From: Phyllobacterium endophyticum
GTDB taxonomy: Bacteria > Pseudomonadota > Alphaproteobacteria > Rhizobiales > Rhizobiaceae
Assembly (NCBI RefSeq): GCF_003010935.1
Contig: NZ_PGGN01000003.1
Coordinates: forward strand, 558,001 to 622,000
Reading direction: 5' to 3'
Length of the DNA stretch: 64,000 nucleotides
The notes beneath the pieces are model-generated. The model did no database searches. It had not been told where the DNA came from and saw only the letters and a list, made by a program, of their open reading frames with translations. The translations under genes and the position numbers were made by a program. How positions within the stretch are numbered: position 1 is the stretch's first letter; each line of letters starts with the position of its first letter. This document shows positions 9,053 to 18,151 of the stretch, piece by piece.

Positions 9053-9790
9053 TTAGCCAACCACAACTGTCGCCTTTCCAGGCACGCGGTTGTAGAGATC
9101 AATAATGTCCTGATTGATGAGCCGCACGCAACCCGAGGACATTGACTGGCCAATGGACCACCATTCGGGCGATCCGTGAATCCGGTAGCCAGTGTCTACA
9201 TTGTCTTTGAAAATATAAAGGGCCCTTGCACCGAGCGGATTTTGTGGACCTGGCTCCATACCCTTCTCATACTTGGCCAATTCTGGTTTGCGCTGGATCA
9301 TTTCACGCGGAGGTGTCCAGCGCGGCCATTCCTTCTTGTACTGAATATTGGCGCGACCGCTCCAAAGAAATCCGTCCTTACCGACGCCGACGCCGTAGCG
9401 AATGGCATCGCCCCCCGGTTGGACGAGATAGAGAAAGCGCTCCTGCAGGCGGACAACGATCGTCCCCGGTTGCTCACCGGTCGGATCGACAACGACCTGA
9501 CGGCGGAACTGGACCGGGATCTTCTGATACGGAACCGCCGGTAGCGAATATTGTCCCTCTTGTACGGCGGCATACATCACGTCGGGAACAGTGACGGATT
9601 TATCGATACTGATCTGCGGCCGTATGCCATTTGTCGGCATTGCGTCAATATTCATGGACGGCAGCTCAAGCGTTGTCTGGGTGCAGCCCGCCACGCTGAG
9701 GACGGCCAAGGAGCCGGCACCCATCAAAACGTGTCGACGGGAGATTGCGGGAACATGCAGTGCGGTGGCGGCATCTTTACGCTGGGACAA
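9053..9790 (-). CDS. L,D-transpeptidase (YkuD family), exported lipoprotein-like
   Basis: Peptidoglycan cross-linking enzyme, 245 residues. The N-terminus carries a twin-arginine-like SRRHVLMG motif (residues 18-25), a hydrophobic core and a lipobox ending at Cys36 (SVAGC), so the protein is exported and perhaps lipidated. The YkuD domain spans about 105-245, with the catalytic motif intact: His205 in IHGSPEW and Cys221 in SMSSGCVRL. Such enzymes form 3-3 cross-links or attach outer-membrane proteins to the wall in Hyphomicrobiales. It is a single gene. Confidence 0.92.
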   Translation of the reverse strand: MSQRKDAATALHVPAISRRHVLMGAGSLAVLSVAGCTQTTLELPSMNIDAMPTNGIRPQISIDKSVTVPDVMYAAVQEGQYSLPAVPYQKIPVQFRRQVVVDPTGEQPGTIVVRLQERFLYLVQPGGDAIRYGVGVGKDGFLWSGRANIQYKKEWPRWTPPREMIQRKPELAKYEKGMEPGPQNPLGARALYIFKDNVDTGYRIHGSPEWWSIGQSMSSGCVRLINQDIIDLYNRVPGKATVVVG

Positions 9791-9954
9791 TTGACGACTC
9801 GCTTACGACTATTGGCAATTGCGCAAATTGTAAGCAGATGTGGTTTATAAACCATGAATCGCGCCAGTCGGCATTAACGATCTGGTTCGGCCTTTCACGA
9901 TCTTTCCAGGTGGCAAGCTCGCATGAAAACTGGACTGGTCGAACACATAAGGAC

Positions 9955-11154
9955 CTAGATGGCGTCACGTCGCACGTGCTGGAACGCCAATGCCGAAATC
10001 AGTGCTAGGGCAGCGAGAACTGCGGCAATTCCGATGCCGCTGACGCGCCACCCCCATTCGGATATTGCGGGACTGCTGATAAGTGGCGAGAGGAATTGCC
10101 CGAGAAAGACCGATCCCGTCAGCAAGGCTCCCGTCTTTCCCCGTCGCTCCGGAGCGGTCGCGCCAAGGGAAAGCGCTATAAACCCTGGTATGGCCAACGC
10201 GTAGCCTGCACCAATGGCTGCGCAACCGAAAAACACCGCCATTCCTGTCTTGGTCGTAACGAGTGCCGCGAACCCCAAAGCCATCAATCCAAAACCACAG
10301 GCCCAATTGCCGGCATGGCCAATCGCCGCGCGAAGATGGGAGTAGTAAAGCGCCGCGCTCCCGCCCGCGAGCATGAGTGTCCCAAGCGCAGCTCCGGTCA
10401 CGGCGGGGGAGGAGTAACCTTGTCCTGATAAGAAGAAGGGCAATTGGGTCGGCATAACGAAGAACAACATCGTTGTGACCATCTGGCCCAAGGCCAGGAA
10501 ATAGACGATTGGTTGCAACCTGCTGGGAGCGGCGCTTGTGGTGTGTTGTTCAACAGGCATGCTCGACGGCGGATCGGCGATTATGCGCCAGAAGAATGGC
10601 AAGGCAAGTGCTGGCAGGGCATAGACTGCAAAAGGAAGCCTAGCCTCTATCGTCGCAAGCAAGCCAGCGATCACAATGAAAACGAAGCCGCCAAAATTCC
10701 GGGCAGAGACCTGAGCACTCGAGATAGAATGCAAAGCTCTGCCGGAGAAATAATCCCCCATAAGCGCGGTTTGCGCTGTCATGATCATGGCGAGCGCAAC
10801 ACCCAGGCAAAACCTGCTGACCATGATCGATGCTAGCGTCGGTAGGACCAGCCCAGCGCTCCCGGAGATAATAAACAAGACCAACCCCGCCAGGAGCATC
10901 CGTCGTCGGCCTGATCGATCAGCAATAGCGCCACACCAGGGAGCGACGAGGATGACTGCCAAGGATGGAGCCGGGACCAGCAGCCGAATAAGAAGCGTGT
11001 GGGTTTCGCCGCTCGCAAATTGCTTTTCCAGGCCGGGCAAGGCGGGACTGATCGTGGCGGCCGTCATTACCGTAAGAGATGCGGTCATCATAAGAGCCAC
11101 TGCGCGCGGGTCGCGCCAGATTGGCCGGTATTCAAGTTCGGCGGTTGGTTCCAT
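9955..11154 (-). CDS. MFS transporter, probable drug or metabolite efflux pump
   Basis: Twelve-segment major facilitator, about 399 residues from ATG 11154. The MFS motif APWCGAIADRSGRRRMLLAG lies after the second helix. Start 11154 (MEPTAELEYR) is chosen because GGAG lies nine bases upstream and because the MerR-type promoter would start the transcript near 11186; the longer reading from TTG 11184 would leave almost no leader. It diverges from a MerR regulator, a common layout for an efflux pump switched on by its substrate. The substrate is unknown. Confidence 0.88.
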   Translation of the reverse strand: MEPTAELEYRPIWRDPRAVALMMTASLTVMTAATISPALPGLEKQFASGETHTLLIRLLVPAPSLAVILVAPWCGAIADRSGRRRMLLAGLVLFIISGSAGLVLPTLASIMVSRFCLGVALAMIMTAQTALMGDYFSGRALHSISSAQVSARNFGGFVFIVIAGLLATIEARLPFAVYALPALALPFFWRIIADPPSSMPVEQHTTSAAPSRLQPIVYFLALGQMVTTMLFFVMPTQLPFFLSGQGYSSPAVTGAALGTLMLAGGSAALYYSHLRAAIGHAGNWACGFGLMALGFAALVTTKTGMAVFFGCAAIGAGYALAIPGFIALSLGATAPERRGKTGALLTGSVFLGQFLSPLISSPAISEWGWRVSGIGIAAVLAALALISALAFQHVRRDAI

Positions 11155-11192
11155 TCCTATCATCTCCATTGCGTTTTCAACCAAGAGCGGGC

Positions 11193-11223
11193 AGCATACG
11201 AATTCAAGTCAACTTGAGGTCAA
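11193..11223 (-). promoter_or_regulatory. MerR-type promoter and operator of the MFS gene
   Basis: On the minus strand a -35 TTGACC (11218-11223) and a -10 TATGCT (11193-11198) are separated by 19 bases, the over-long spacer typical of MerR-activated promoters. Within the spacer lies the perfect dyad TCAAGT-TG-ACTTGA (11204-11217 on the plus strand TCAAGTCAACTTGA), close to the known SoxR box core. The adjacent MerR gene is the likely binder, repressing itself and untwisting this promoter on induction. Confidence 0.75.
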
Positions 11224-11225
11224 GC

Positions 11226-11684
11226 ATGAAGTTTCTGGATATAGCAGAGGTGGTTATGGCAAGCGGTCTGCCCGCCTCGACCCTGCGATACTACGAGGAG
11301 CAGCGACTTATCGCTTCGGCAGGCAGACACGGGTTGCGACGCCAGTATGAGCCGGAAGTGCTCAGCCGGCTTGCCTTGATCAACATGGCTCGCGCAGCAG
11401 GTTTTCTGTTAAGTGACGTCGCCAAGATCTTCGGTCGCAACAAGGAACTCGCAATCCCACGTGAGGAACTGCGCGCCCGCGCTGATGCTCTGGATCAAAA
11501 GGCGCAAGAGATGAAGGCTTTGGCGGCTATGATGCGTCATGTGGCGGATTGCCCTGCCCCCTCGCACCTGGATTGTTCCACTTTCCAGAAATTGTTGCGG
11601 GTAGGGACAAAGCATCAATCGCGCTTGCGCAGGCAAAAGCATAGAAAGCGTGGACCTCTGTCCGGCAAAATAACTGCAATCTGA
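11226..11684 (+). CDS. MerR family transcriptional regulator
   Basis: Regulator of 152 residues with an N-terminal MerR winged helix (LPASTLRYYEEQRLIASAGR), a middle dimerisation helix (about 80-105) and a C-terminal loop with Cys109 and Cys117 spaced CX7C (CPAPSHLDC). CX7C is the spacing of the metal loop in CueR, but the rest of the loop differs, and the four-Cys iron-sulphur motif of SoxR is absent. Start 11226 has GAGG seven bases upstream. It diverges from the MFS gene and probably controls it through the dyad in the shared 70-base region. The inducer is unknown; a metal, aldehyde or redox signal is possible. The last 20 residues are very basic. Confidence 0.88.
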   Translation: MKFLDIAEVVMASGLPASTLRYYEEQRLIASAGRHGLRRQYEPEVLSRLALINMARAAGFLLSDVAKIFGRNKELAIPREELRARADALDQKAQEMKALAAMMRHVADCPAPSHLDCSTFQKLLRVGTKHQSRLRRQKHRKRGPLSGKITAI

Positions 11685-12311
11685 ACGCAGATCATTCTGA
11701 AGGCCATTGCTTCATTCTTTAATCCGGCGCCGTCCTTTCTCCTCCGCCTTTGCATCGCCGCCAATCTGGCGAGGAAAACATGGCGGATTATTTTGATAGA
11801 ACGGCAGACAGGTTTCCCGCCTTGAAGGGAACCGATACCTACGCAGCCAAAGCAAAGTCAATCACAGCAAGTAAGTAAAGTGCGGCCGAAGGTTGCCGTC
11901 TGGATGAATAATACCGGTGATAGCCGCAAAGGCGCACCCAGTCCTCCAGGACATGCACGAACCTGGCTTGTATTGGCTAGCGGCGCGGGCATCCCAATGC
12001 AGCGCAGGCGAGTGTCGACATCCTCGTATTGCGACATTTGCAACTCGTCGGCCGTCGCACTGGCGGCCCGCAAGGAAGGCACGAATGATGCCGCACATTT
12101 GCCGCAAGGAATGAACGTGCCCCAGGGCTAATCTTCCACTGGCCCGGCAATGTCAGCCTGAAAGTTCGGCATTGCTCCGCCTGCCGAGGCTATATTCCGC
12201 CTATCCACCAGCCGACGTTGTTGTCATGGAAAACCAGCCGTGACGGAATCTCATGATTGTGCGCCAGCAACAACGGTGATGCGCGGTTTTCTGGAGAGGC
12301 TGCCGTCAGGC
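11685..12311. other. Intergenic region, one possible small gene
   Basis: About 630 bases with no recognised gene apart from the possible 32-codon reading frame at 11780. The frames between 11860 and 12131 have no ribosome site, no family resemblance and overlap each other, so they are not called. Confidence 0.5.
11780..11878 (+). CDS. Possible small protein, 32 residues
   Basis: A short frame, MADYFDRTADRFPALKGTDT and then 12 more residues, has GAGG about five bases before its ATG. It is polar with no membrane segment and I recognise no family. It lies alone between the MerR gene and a convergent hypothetical gene. It could be a real small protein or chance; the ribosome site is the only support. 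Confidence 0.3.
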   Translation: MADYFDRTADRFPALKGTDTYAAKAKSITASK

Positions 12312-12617
12312 TCAGCCGAGTTCGCAATAAAAATCGCACATCAAGTCGGCCACCCTGACCGCCTCCAGGTCAGTCATATGCGCCGCGTTCTCCACCGCCG
12401 CGGTCTCTAGATCAAGGTGATCATCGATGGCCAGCAGATCGAGCAGCCGGGCGAATTTGATCTTGAGTTCGCTGTCGCCTTCAAATTCCTCGATGGTGAC
12501 CTGCAGGATGCTTTGTGTGGCGGCGATGACTCGGGTCTGGATGCTGTCGGCCGAGGCTGCAAGAGTGCGTATCGCGGCGAAGAATTGCTCGCGCGCATTG
12601 GCGTGTCGTTCGTTCAT
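12312..12617 (-). CDS. Hypothetical protein, 101 residues
   Basis: Unrecognised. From ATG 12617 (MNERHANAREQFFAAIRTLA) the protein is acidic, predicted mostly helical, without signal or membrane segment, and ends VADLMCDFYCELG. The frame stays open upstream to 12725, but that extension is Pro/Ser-rich and looks non-coding. No close ribosome site is clear. Acidic-residue periodicity and the helical pattern suggest a real small cytoplasmic protein. Neighbours give no hint of function. Confidence 0.55.
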   Translation of the reverse strand: MNERHANAREQFFAAIRTLAASADSIQTRVIAATQSILQVTIEEFEGDSELKIKFARLLDLLAIDDHLDLETAAVENAAHMTDLEAVRVADLMCDFYCELG

Positions 12618-13365
12618 GCACGTGCTTTCTTGTGATCCGGGCATCCGGACGGGAGAGTATGGGGACGGCATACAAGGTCGGGGGGCGTCACCCGGAAACA
12701 GTTCATCTGATCTTGCCGCGACCATGGCTTAGCACCCCCAAGCAGCATTTGGCAATCACATCCGGCATTGGGCCGGGACATTTCGCATCTCGCAGTGGCA
12801 ACCTGGTCGGGTGGCGAGGATTCTCTTCCTCCGACATCGCTGCGTGATCAAGCAATAGCGGAGTCTTCGAGCAAATAGCATGCCCTTGTCACCACCCCGA
12901 ACAGGAAAGGAGCGAGCGCTGATTGAACCAAAGGTCTGAAAGTTGGAGCTTTGCCGCCTGGAATCGAGGTCTTTTACGACAGACCATCAATCTGCCAGTA
13001 CAACGGGTTAGGCAGGATCGGCCGGAGCGCCAAAGCCAAGCTTGTGTAGTTCAGTCCGCTAAGTCGGCTCCAGCCTCAAGGCTGCCGAAAGTTTGGGGTT
13101 TTGGGCAGGCAGCAATGTCAGCATCTGCACGAAGTAAAAAGTGCAGTCGGTACAATCCCTTAGACAGTTAGTCTGATTTACTATGTGAATTGGCAATCCG
13201 CCCTTGTTCCAGTCGGTCTGGCGAACTGGCCACTGTCGGGTGCGTGTGACTTTCGGCAAGATCGTGGCGGGAGTGGCAATGGCTGCTCGTGACATGAATA
13301 GGCATGCCGACAGGGGCGGTGCCGCATAATTAAAAAAGCACAGGCCAATCCCTCTCAAAGCTGGT
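12618..13365. other. Long intergenic region with no recognised gene
   Basis: About 750 bases between a hypothetical gene and the end of the amino-acid ABC operon. Reading frames here are short, lack ribosome sites and resemble nothing known to me. I see no clear repeat or terminator. Confidence 0.5.
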
Positions 13366-14205
13366 TCACTTCGACACCAAATCCGCGCCGAACCATTTGA
13401 GGCTTATCTCCTTCAGCGTCCCATCCACTTTGATTGAATCGATCGCATTATCGAACCGTTGGACAAGTTCCATGTCCTGCTTGCGCAAGCCGATGCCAAC
13501 ACCTGGGCCGAAGAGACCACCCGAAATTCTGGGGCCGTAGAGCGTGGTCATCGCACCATCTTTGGACTCCAGAAATGCCTTCCAGACGGAGTAATCAGCC
13601 AGTCCAACATCGATCCGGCCTGCCACCAGATCGAGATTGAGATTATCCTGCTTGTCATATGTCCGAACTTCGATTGTATCGCCAAAATACTCCCGGACGA
13701 ACGCTTCGGCGTTCGTTGATCCCTGCACGCCGATGACTTTTCCCTTCAAGCTCTCCTTCAGGGCCTGGAGAAGGCTCTTGTCCCCTTCAGCTTTGGAGGA
13801 AAGATCGAGTTTCAAATGCTTGGCCATCTGGGGAAGATCAAGCGATTTTCTGACAACGAAATAATTGGAGGTCAGTGCATAGGGTTTGGAAAAGGCGATA
13901 ACCTGCTTTCTTTTTTCCGTCACCGACATTCCGGCCATGATCGCATCGAACTTGCCTACGGTCAGAGCGGGAATAATACCATCCCATGCCTGCGTGACGA
14001 ATTCGCATTTGAATTTCGCACGCGCGCAAAGCGCCGTGCCGACATCGATGTCAAAACCCACGGGTTTTCCAGATGTGTCGACTGCATTCCAGGGCGGAAA
14101 GGCCCCTTCCGTGGCGATCCGGATCATTTTGCCGTCCTGCGCACTTGCCTGCGTGACAATTGCGCCAGCGAAGAGCAAAGACAGCGGCAGTTTTAAACTA
14201 TTCAT
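13366..14205 (-). CDS. Polar amino acid ABC transporter, substrate-binding protein
   Basis: Periplasmic binding protein of family 3, 279 residues. It has a signal peptide (SLLFAGAIVTQASAQ, cleavage near 22), then the family pattern IRIATEGAFPPWNAVDTSGK, GFDIDVGTALC, WDGIIPALTVGKFDAIMAGM and TEKRKQVIAFSKPY, which is typical of Lys/Arg/ornithine, histidine or opine binders. It is the last gene of a five-gene minus-strand operon and its start overlaps the racemase-like gene by eight bases. The order ATPase, permease, permease, racemase-like, binding protein is unusual because the binding protein comes last. Confidence 0.9.
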   Translation of the reverse strand: MNSLKLPLSLLFAGAIVTQASAQDGKMIRIATEGAFPPWNAVDTSGKPVGFDIDVGTALCARAKFKCEFVTQAWDGIIPALTVGKFDAIMAGMSVTEKRKQVIAFSKPYALTSNYFVVRKSLDLPQMAKHLKLDLSSKAEGDKSLLQALKESLKGKVIGVQGSTNAEAFVREYFGDTIEVRTYDKQDNLNLDLVAGRIDVGLADYSVWKAFLESKDGAMTTLYGPRISGGLFGPGVGIGLRKQDMELVQRFDNAIDSIKVDGTLKEISLKWFGADLVSK

Positions 14206-15391
14206 GGGGGATTTCCTTTGTGGTTTGCATGGCGGCGTAAATCCTCGGAATATGATCTCTCAGCTGCGCATAGAGGCCGACGATATCGGTTCCCCAGAGG
14301 GTAGCGACTTCTTCATGCGTGATGGATTGATTACCTTGACGGCCGAGCAGAACGACCTCGTCTCCAAAGCGAGCGTCTGGAACATCGGTCAAGTCGATAC
14401 GAATGTGTTCAAGATGGGCGGGAGGCAGCAACCGGGCGCGTTTCCCTCGTATAAGGCCCACTGCACCGCGTGGAACGTCCCTTGGAAACCCGTCCCCCCA
14501 GCCCATGCCAATCACCCCGAGAGTCATCCCTGGATTGACCCCGAAAATGCCAGGGACAGGGCCGAGTGACGCGTCGAGGCGCTTGACCGAAACCAGGCTT
14601 GCAGAAATGGTTTTCAGTGCCGGGCGCAACATGACCGGGCGGGTGGGCCGGTCGGAATCTGGAAGGCCAAAAAACAGTGCCCCTGGATCAACGGCGTCGA
14701 AGTCCATCTCCGGATGGTTTAGCACGCCCTCTGTACTCGACATCATCACCACTGCTGGGCGCAAGCCAAGAACGCTCGCTTCGCGCAAGATGGCATGCAT
14801 TCTGTCGAGTTGCTCTTTCGCATTTGACGTGTGCGTGGTCGGCAACTCGCTCATGTGGGCGTAAATGCCTTCGACTTGCACGTCGGCAAAACCTGCCGCT
14901 CTGGCGAGAAGTTTACAAGCTTCGAAAGGCGTTGCTCCAGCCCGGAAGAACCCAAGGTCGACCTTTATGAAGATACGCGGTCTGGTGATGGTCGCTCGCC
15001 ATTGCTCCAGCTCGTCAACACTCGAGACGCTGACGGTCAAATCCAGCGACTGAATTGTCGGTGCTGCCACAGGCAGAGCGCCCGGATAGAGCAGAAGCGG
15101 ATGAGATACGCCTTCCTGGCGAATGGCGACCGCGTCGAGCACAGAAGCCACCGCGAAACCATCGACATCCTCCTTGGCCAATGCACAAGCGACAGGACCA
15201 GCACCGCATCCATAGGCGTTGCGCTTCAGGCAGGCATAAACCTTGACGTGGCGAGGCAGCTGGCCGCGCAGTTGGCGGTAATTGTGACGAATTGCATCAA
15301 GATCGATCTCGTACCAGTTCCCGCGCAACATTGCAGCGGTGGCATGATCCGCACCGCATATTCCCGAAAGTGGCATCAGAGCGGGCTTCAT
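14198..15391 (-). CDS. Alanine racemase-fold PLP protein, atypical active site
   Basis: Fold-type III PLP enzyme, 397 residues, about 20 longer than usual at the N-terminus. The PLP-binding Lys56 lies in CLKRNAYGCG, matching the KANAYG motif of alanine racemases, and Arg150 of KVDLGFFRAG is present. By eye alignment, the catalytic Tyr of the VSYGATY motif is replaced (Pro280 in GPVPGIFG), and the Arg of VRPGI that touches the pyridine nitrogen is Asp235 (VDPGALFFG). It may therefore racemise another amino acid or do different PLP chemistry. It overlaps both the upstream permease and the downstream binding protein, so it is translated with the transporter, which suggests it acts on the imported compound. 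Confidence 0.85.
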   Translation of the reverse strand: MKPALMPLSGICGADHATAAMLRGNWYEIDLDAIRHNYRQLRGQLPRHVKVYACLKRNAYGCGAGPVACALAKEDVDGFAVASVLDAVAIRQEGVSHPLLLYPGALPVAAPTIQSLDLTVSVSSVDELEQWRATITRPRIFIKVDLGFFRAGATPFEACKLLARAAGFADVQVEGIYAHMSELPTTHTSNAKEQLDRMHAILREASVLGLRPAVVMMSSTEGVLNHPEMDFDAVDPGALFFGLPDSDRPTRPVMLRPALKTISASLVSVKRLDASLGPVPGIFGVNPGMTLGVIGMGWGDGFPRDVPRGAVGLIRGKRARLLPPAHLEHIRIDLTDVPDARFGDEVVLLGRQGNQSITHEEVATLWGTDIVGLYAQLRDHIPRIYAAMQTTKEIPHE

Positions 15392-16146
15392 GGTGCCACT
15401 TTCTGCGAGGCGGATATTATCCCGGCGGTTCTTGCCCGCAATTGACTGTTGTTCCCCGGCTCGGCGCGCTTTTGATGTTTTGCCATACGGGTTTCCAGGC
15501 GGCCAAACAGATGAACGATCACAAATGTGAAGCCGAGATAGATCAGTGCCGCCGATATGAAGACCTCATAAGGAGAGAAGGTCTGCGCCACGATCTTGCG
15601 TGCCGTGCCGGTTAATTCCATGAGAGTGATCGTACTGGCGAGAGAACTCGCTTTCAGCATCAAGACAACCTCATTGGCGTAGGCCGGAAGAGCCAGCCGA
15701 AAGCCGGCGGGAAGGATGATCCGCCGAATGCGCAGCGCGTAGGGCATACCCAGCGCTTTCGCCGCTTCAACTTCGCCGGAAGGAACCGCGCGTAGTCCAC
15801 CACGCAAGATCTCCGTCGTGTAGGCAGCATTGTTCAAGGAAAACGTGATGAGTGCGCACCAAAAGGGCTCTCTCAACATGCTCCAGGCCACGCTTGAACG
15901 TATCCACTCAACCTGGCCGGCGCCGTAATAGACAAGAAAAAGCTGTACCAACAGCGGGGTTCCGCGGAACAGGAACGTGTAGAGGAAAATGGCATGCGAG
16001 AAAACCGGCCACGGCGATGTTCGCAGCAACGCCAGTGGAACGGCAATGAAAAGGCCAATCGCAACGGAGGCCAGCGTCAGTTGCGCCGTGAGGAGCATGC
16101 CTTCGCAAAGCAGGGGCAAAACGTCGACCATGAGAGCCAAGTTCAT
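15388..16146 (-). CDS. Polar amino acid ABC transporter permease (HisM/ArtM-type)
   Basis: Inner-membrane permease, 252 residues from ATG 16146. It carries the family signature near GGLRAVPSGEVEAAKALGMP, the EAA loop that contacts the ATPase, and five or so membrane segments. The frame is open to a TTG at 16197 overlapping the other permease, but ATG 16146, eleven bases after that gene's stop, fits the family N-terminus. Its stop overlaps the racemase start in ATGA. Confidence 0.9.
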   Translation of the reverse strand: MNLALMVDVLPLLCEGMLLTAQLTLASVAIGLFIAVPLALLRTSPWPVFSHAIFLYTFLFRGTPLLVQLFLVYYGAGQVEWIRSSVAWSMLREPFWCALITFSLNNAAYTTEILRGGLRAVPSGEVEAAKALGMPYALRIRRIILPAGFRLALPAYANEVVLMLKASSLASTITLMELTGTARKIVAQTFSPYEVFISAALIYLGFTFVIVHLFGRLETRMAKHQKRAEPGNNSQLRARTAGIISASQKVAP

Positions 16147-16156
16147 GACCAATGTC

Positions 16157-16834
16157 TCATTTCGCGAACCGGACGCCGCGTTCGGCGCATCGTTCAAGCC
16201 ATGTCAGGCCGACCAGTGAAATGGAGGTGAAAAACAGATAGAGGCCGGCAGCGATCGAATAGAATGTCAGTGGGTCATGGGTGGATCCCGCAGCGATACT
16301 GGTCTTTCGCATCAGATCTTCAAGACCGACCACGGAAATCAGCGCCGTATCTTTTAGCAGCGTGAGCCAAAGGTTGCCGAGCCCAGGCAGCGCGTGGCGC
16401 CACATCTGCGGAAGAATAACGAGGCGCCACATGCAGAACTTCGACAGACCAAGAGCTTGAGCTGCCTCAATCTGTCCTGAGGGCACCGCCTGGATTGCCG
16501 CTCTGAAGACTTCGGTCGCGTACGCTCCGAAAACGATCGTCAGTGCAAATACGCCAGCGGCGAACGCATCGACTTCGACGTAGTGACCGAACAGCGTTGT
16601 CATCGCGACGGTGCCGCCAAAGTACAGGATAAGAATGATAAGCAGCTCGGGAACACCGCGAACAATTGTGGTGTAGCAGTCAGCCAGGCGCCGAATGATC
16701 CGCATCCGGCTGCGCTTTGCCAGTGCCCCACAGAGACCGACGCAGACACCGAGCGCCAGACTTGCGAAGGCCGTGCGAAGTGTGGTGAATGCACCGACGG
16801 CTATTTGGTCGCCAAAGCCTTGCAGGTCTATCAC
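16157..16834 (-). CDS. Polar amino acid ABC transporter permease (HisQ/ArtQ-type)
   Basis: Partner permease, 225 residues. The EAA loop is visible (AIQAVPSGQIEAAQALGLSK) with RGVPELLIILILYFGG before it, a hallmark of this family. GTG 16834 is chosen as start: it overlaps the ATPase stop in GTGA and has GGGAAGG a few bases upstream. With the neighbouring permease it forms the heterodimeric channel. Confidence 0.9.
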   Translation of the reverse strand: MIDLQGFGDQIAVGAFTTLRTAFASLALGVCVGLCGALAKRSRMRIIRRLADCYTTIVRGVPELLIILILYFGGTVAMTTLFGHYVEVDAFAAGVFALTIVFGAYATEVFRAAIQAVPSGQIEAAQALGLSKFCMWRLVILPQMWRHALPGLGNLWLTLLKDTALISVVGLEDLMRKTSIAAGSTHDPLTFYSIAAGLYLFFTSISLVGLTWLERCAERGVRFAK

Positions 16835-17640
16835 GGGCAACCTTCCCCTATCTGCGCCGACAAAAATTGTTTGAACCGCGGTGAGGTGGGCCGGCGAAAG
16901 AGTTCGTCCGGATGGCCCTCTTCTTCGACCTGCCCCTGATGAAAAAACACGACGTGGTTGGACACCTGACGGGCAAATGCGAGTTCGTGCGTTACGATAA
17001 GCATCGTACGCCCTTCGTCGGCGAGCGAGCGGATGACCTTCAACACCTCCCCGACCAGCTCTGGGTCGAGCGCCGAGGTCGGTTCGTCAAAAAGAAGGAT
17101 CTCCGGTTCCATGGCCAGGGCGCGCGCGATCGCGGCCCTTTGTTGTTGCCCGCCGGAAAGATGAGCCGGGTAATCGTGACGCTTATCGGCGAGGCCCACT
17201 TTGAGCAGCAACTCCTCTGCCCGAAGACATGCCTCTTGTTTGGCGATGCCGAGAACATGGATCGGTGCTTCAATGATGTTTTCGAGGACAGTCTTGCACG
17301 ACCAAAGGTTGAAGTGCTGGAACACCATCCCCAGCTTGGCGCGCAACGCATTGACCTCTCGGGGGCTTCCAAGACGGCCTCTCGCCTTGACATGTCTGCC
17401 CGCAATCCAGATTTCCCCATCCGTGGGCTCTTCCAGAAGGTTCAGGCAGCGTAGAAAGGTGCTTTTTCCTGAACCGCTGCTTCCAAGGATAGAAATCACA
17501 TCGCCGCTCTGCGCGGTCATGGAAATCCCTTTGAGGACATCGAGCCTGCCAAAGCGTTTCTTCAGATTCTTGACGCGCAGCGGGATCCTGCTCTCAGAGG
17601 GGACCGTTTGAAATTGACTGTTTTCAGATTGAGTAAGCAC
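16831..17640 (-). CDS. Polar amino acid ABC transporter ATP-binding protein (HisP/GlnQ-type)
   Basis: ATPase of the amino-acid importer, 269 residues. Walker A GSSGSGKST is at 53-61, the Q-loop is VFQHFNLW, the signature LSGGQQQRAAIARAL and Walker B ILLFDEPTSALDPE. It starts with GTG at 17640, preceded by GAGGG six bases away, and has a 20-residue polar N-terminal extension. It is the first gene of the operon, so the promoter should lie in 17641-17750. Confidence 0.92.
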   Translation of the reverse strand: MLTQSENSQFQTVPSESRIPLRVKNLKKRFGRLDVLKGISMTAQSGDVISILGSSGSGKSTFLRCLNLLEEPTDGEIWIAGRHVKARGRLGSPREVNALRAKLGMVFQHFNLWSCKTVLENIIEAPIHVLGIAKQEACLRAEELLLKVGLADKRHDYPAHLSGGQQQRAAIARALAMEPEILLFDEPTSALDPELVGEVLKVIRSLADEGRTMLIVTHELAFARQVSNHVVFFHQGQVEEEGHPDELFRRPTSPRFKQFLSAQIGEGCP

Positions 17641-18151
17641 TAGAGACCCTCGCCTGGTTTTCGCAAGGATGCGACAGCGAGGGCGACTGTGCTTGCAGTA
17701 AATTGATGCAGGTGCAGGATCTGATCAGTAAATCACAGGATGCCCGGCCAGGTGTTGCGATAGGCCGTGGGACCCAACCGGAGACCGACTGAACCTTCAA
17801 AGGATCGGCGCATCGGCTACTGGGCAAGGCGAACCCAGTGTCGAGGTCTATGGGCGCATCCAAATCGGGTGACGGCACTTTCGCACTCGGCACCGCACGA
17901 TGCTCCGTTGATGGCAGCCAGGTGGTTGGGACCGAATAGTCGAACAAACATCTCGGCCATCCCATTATGGAATGCGCTCGCGGGTCCTACCCCTGATCAC
18001 TTGCTGCCGCTGAGTGCCGACCGCGAAAAGAAGGATGAACCCAGGGCGAGCGTTCCTTGACAAACCTAAACACCAAAACTGGTTCTCAGGATGCCATTTT
18101 GTAGAGAATACTCCGTGGTGAAATACTCTTCAAGCGTCTGCTCTCGTTGTT
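17641..18151. other. Intergenic region between divergent ABC operon and XRE gene
   Basis: About 510 bases that should contain the promoters of the leftward ABC operon and of the rightward XRE gene. No gene is recognised. Neither promoter stands out by eye. Confidence 0.5.

Noticed and set aside
11226-11684. Naming the MerR protein SoxR
   Set aside because: The operator resembles a SoxR box but the protein has only two Cys in CX7C spacing, not the four-Cys iron-sulphur motif.
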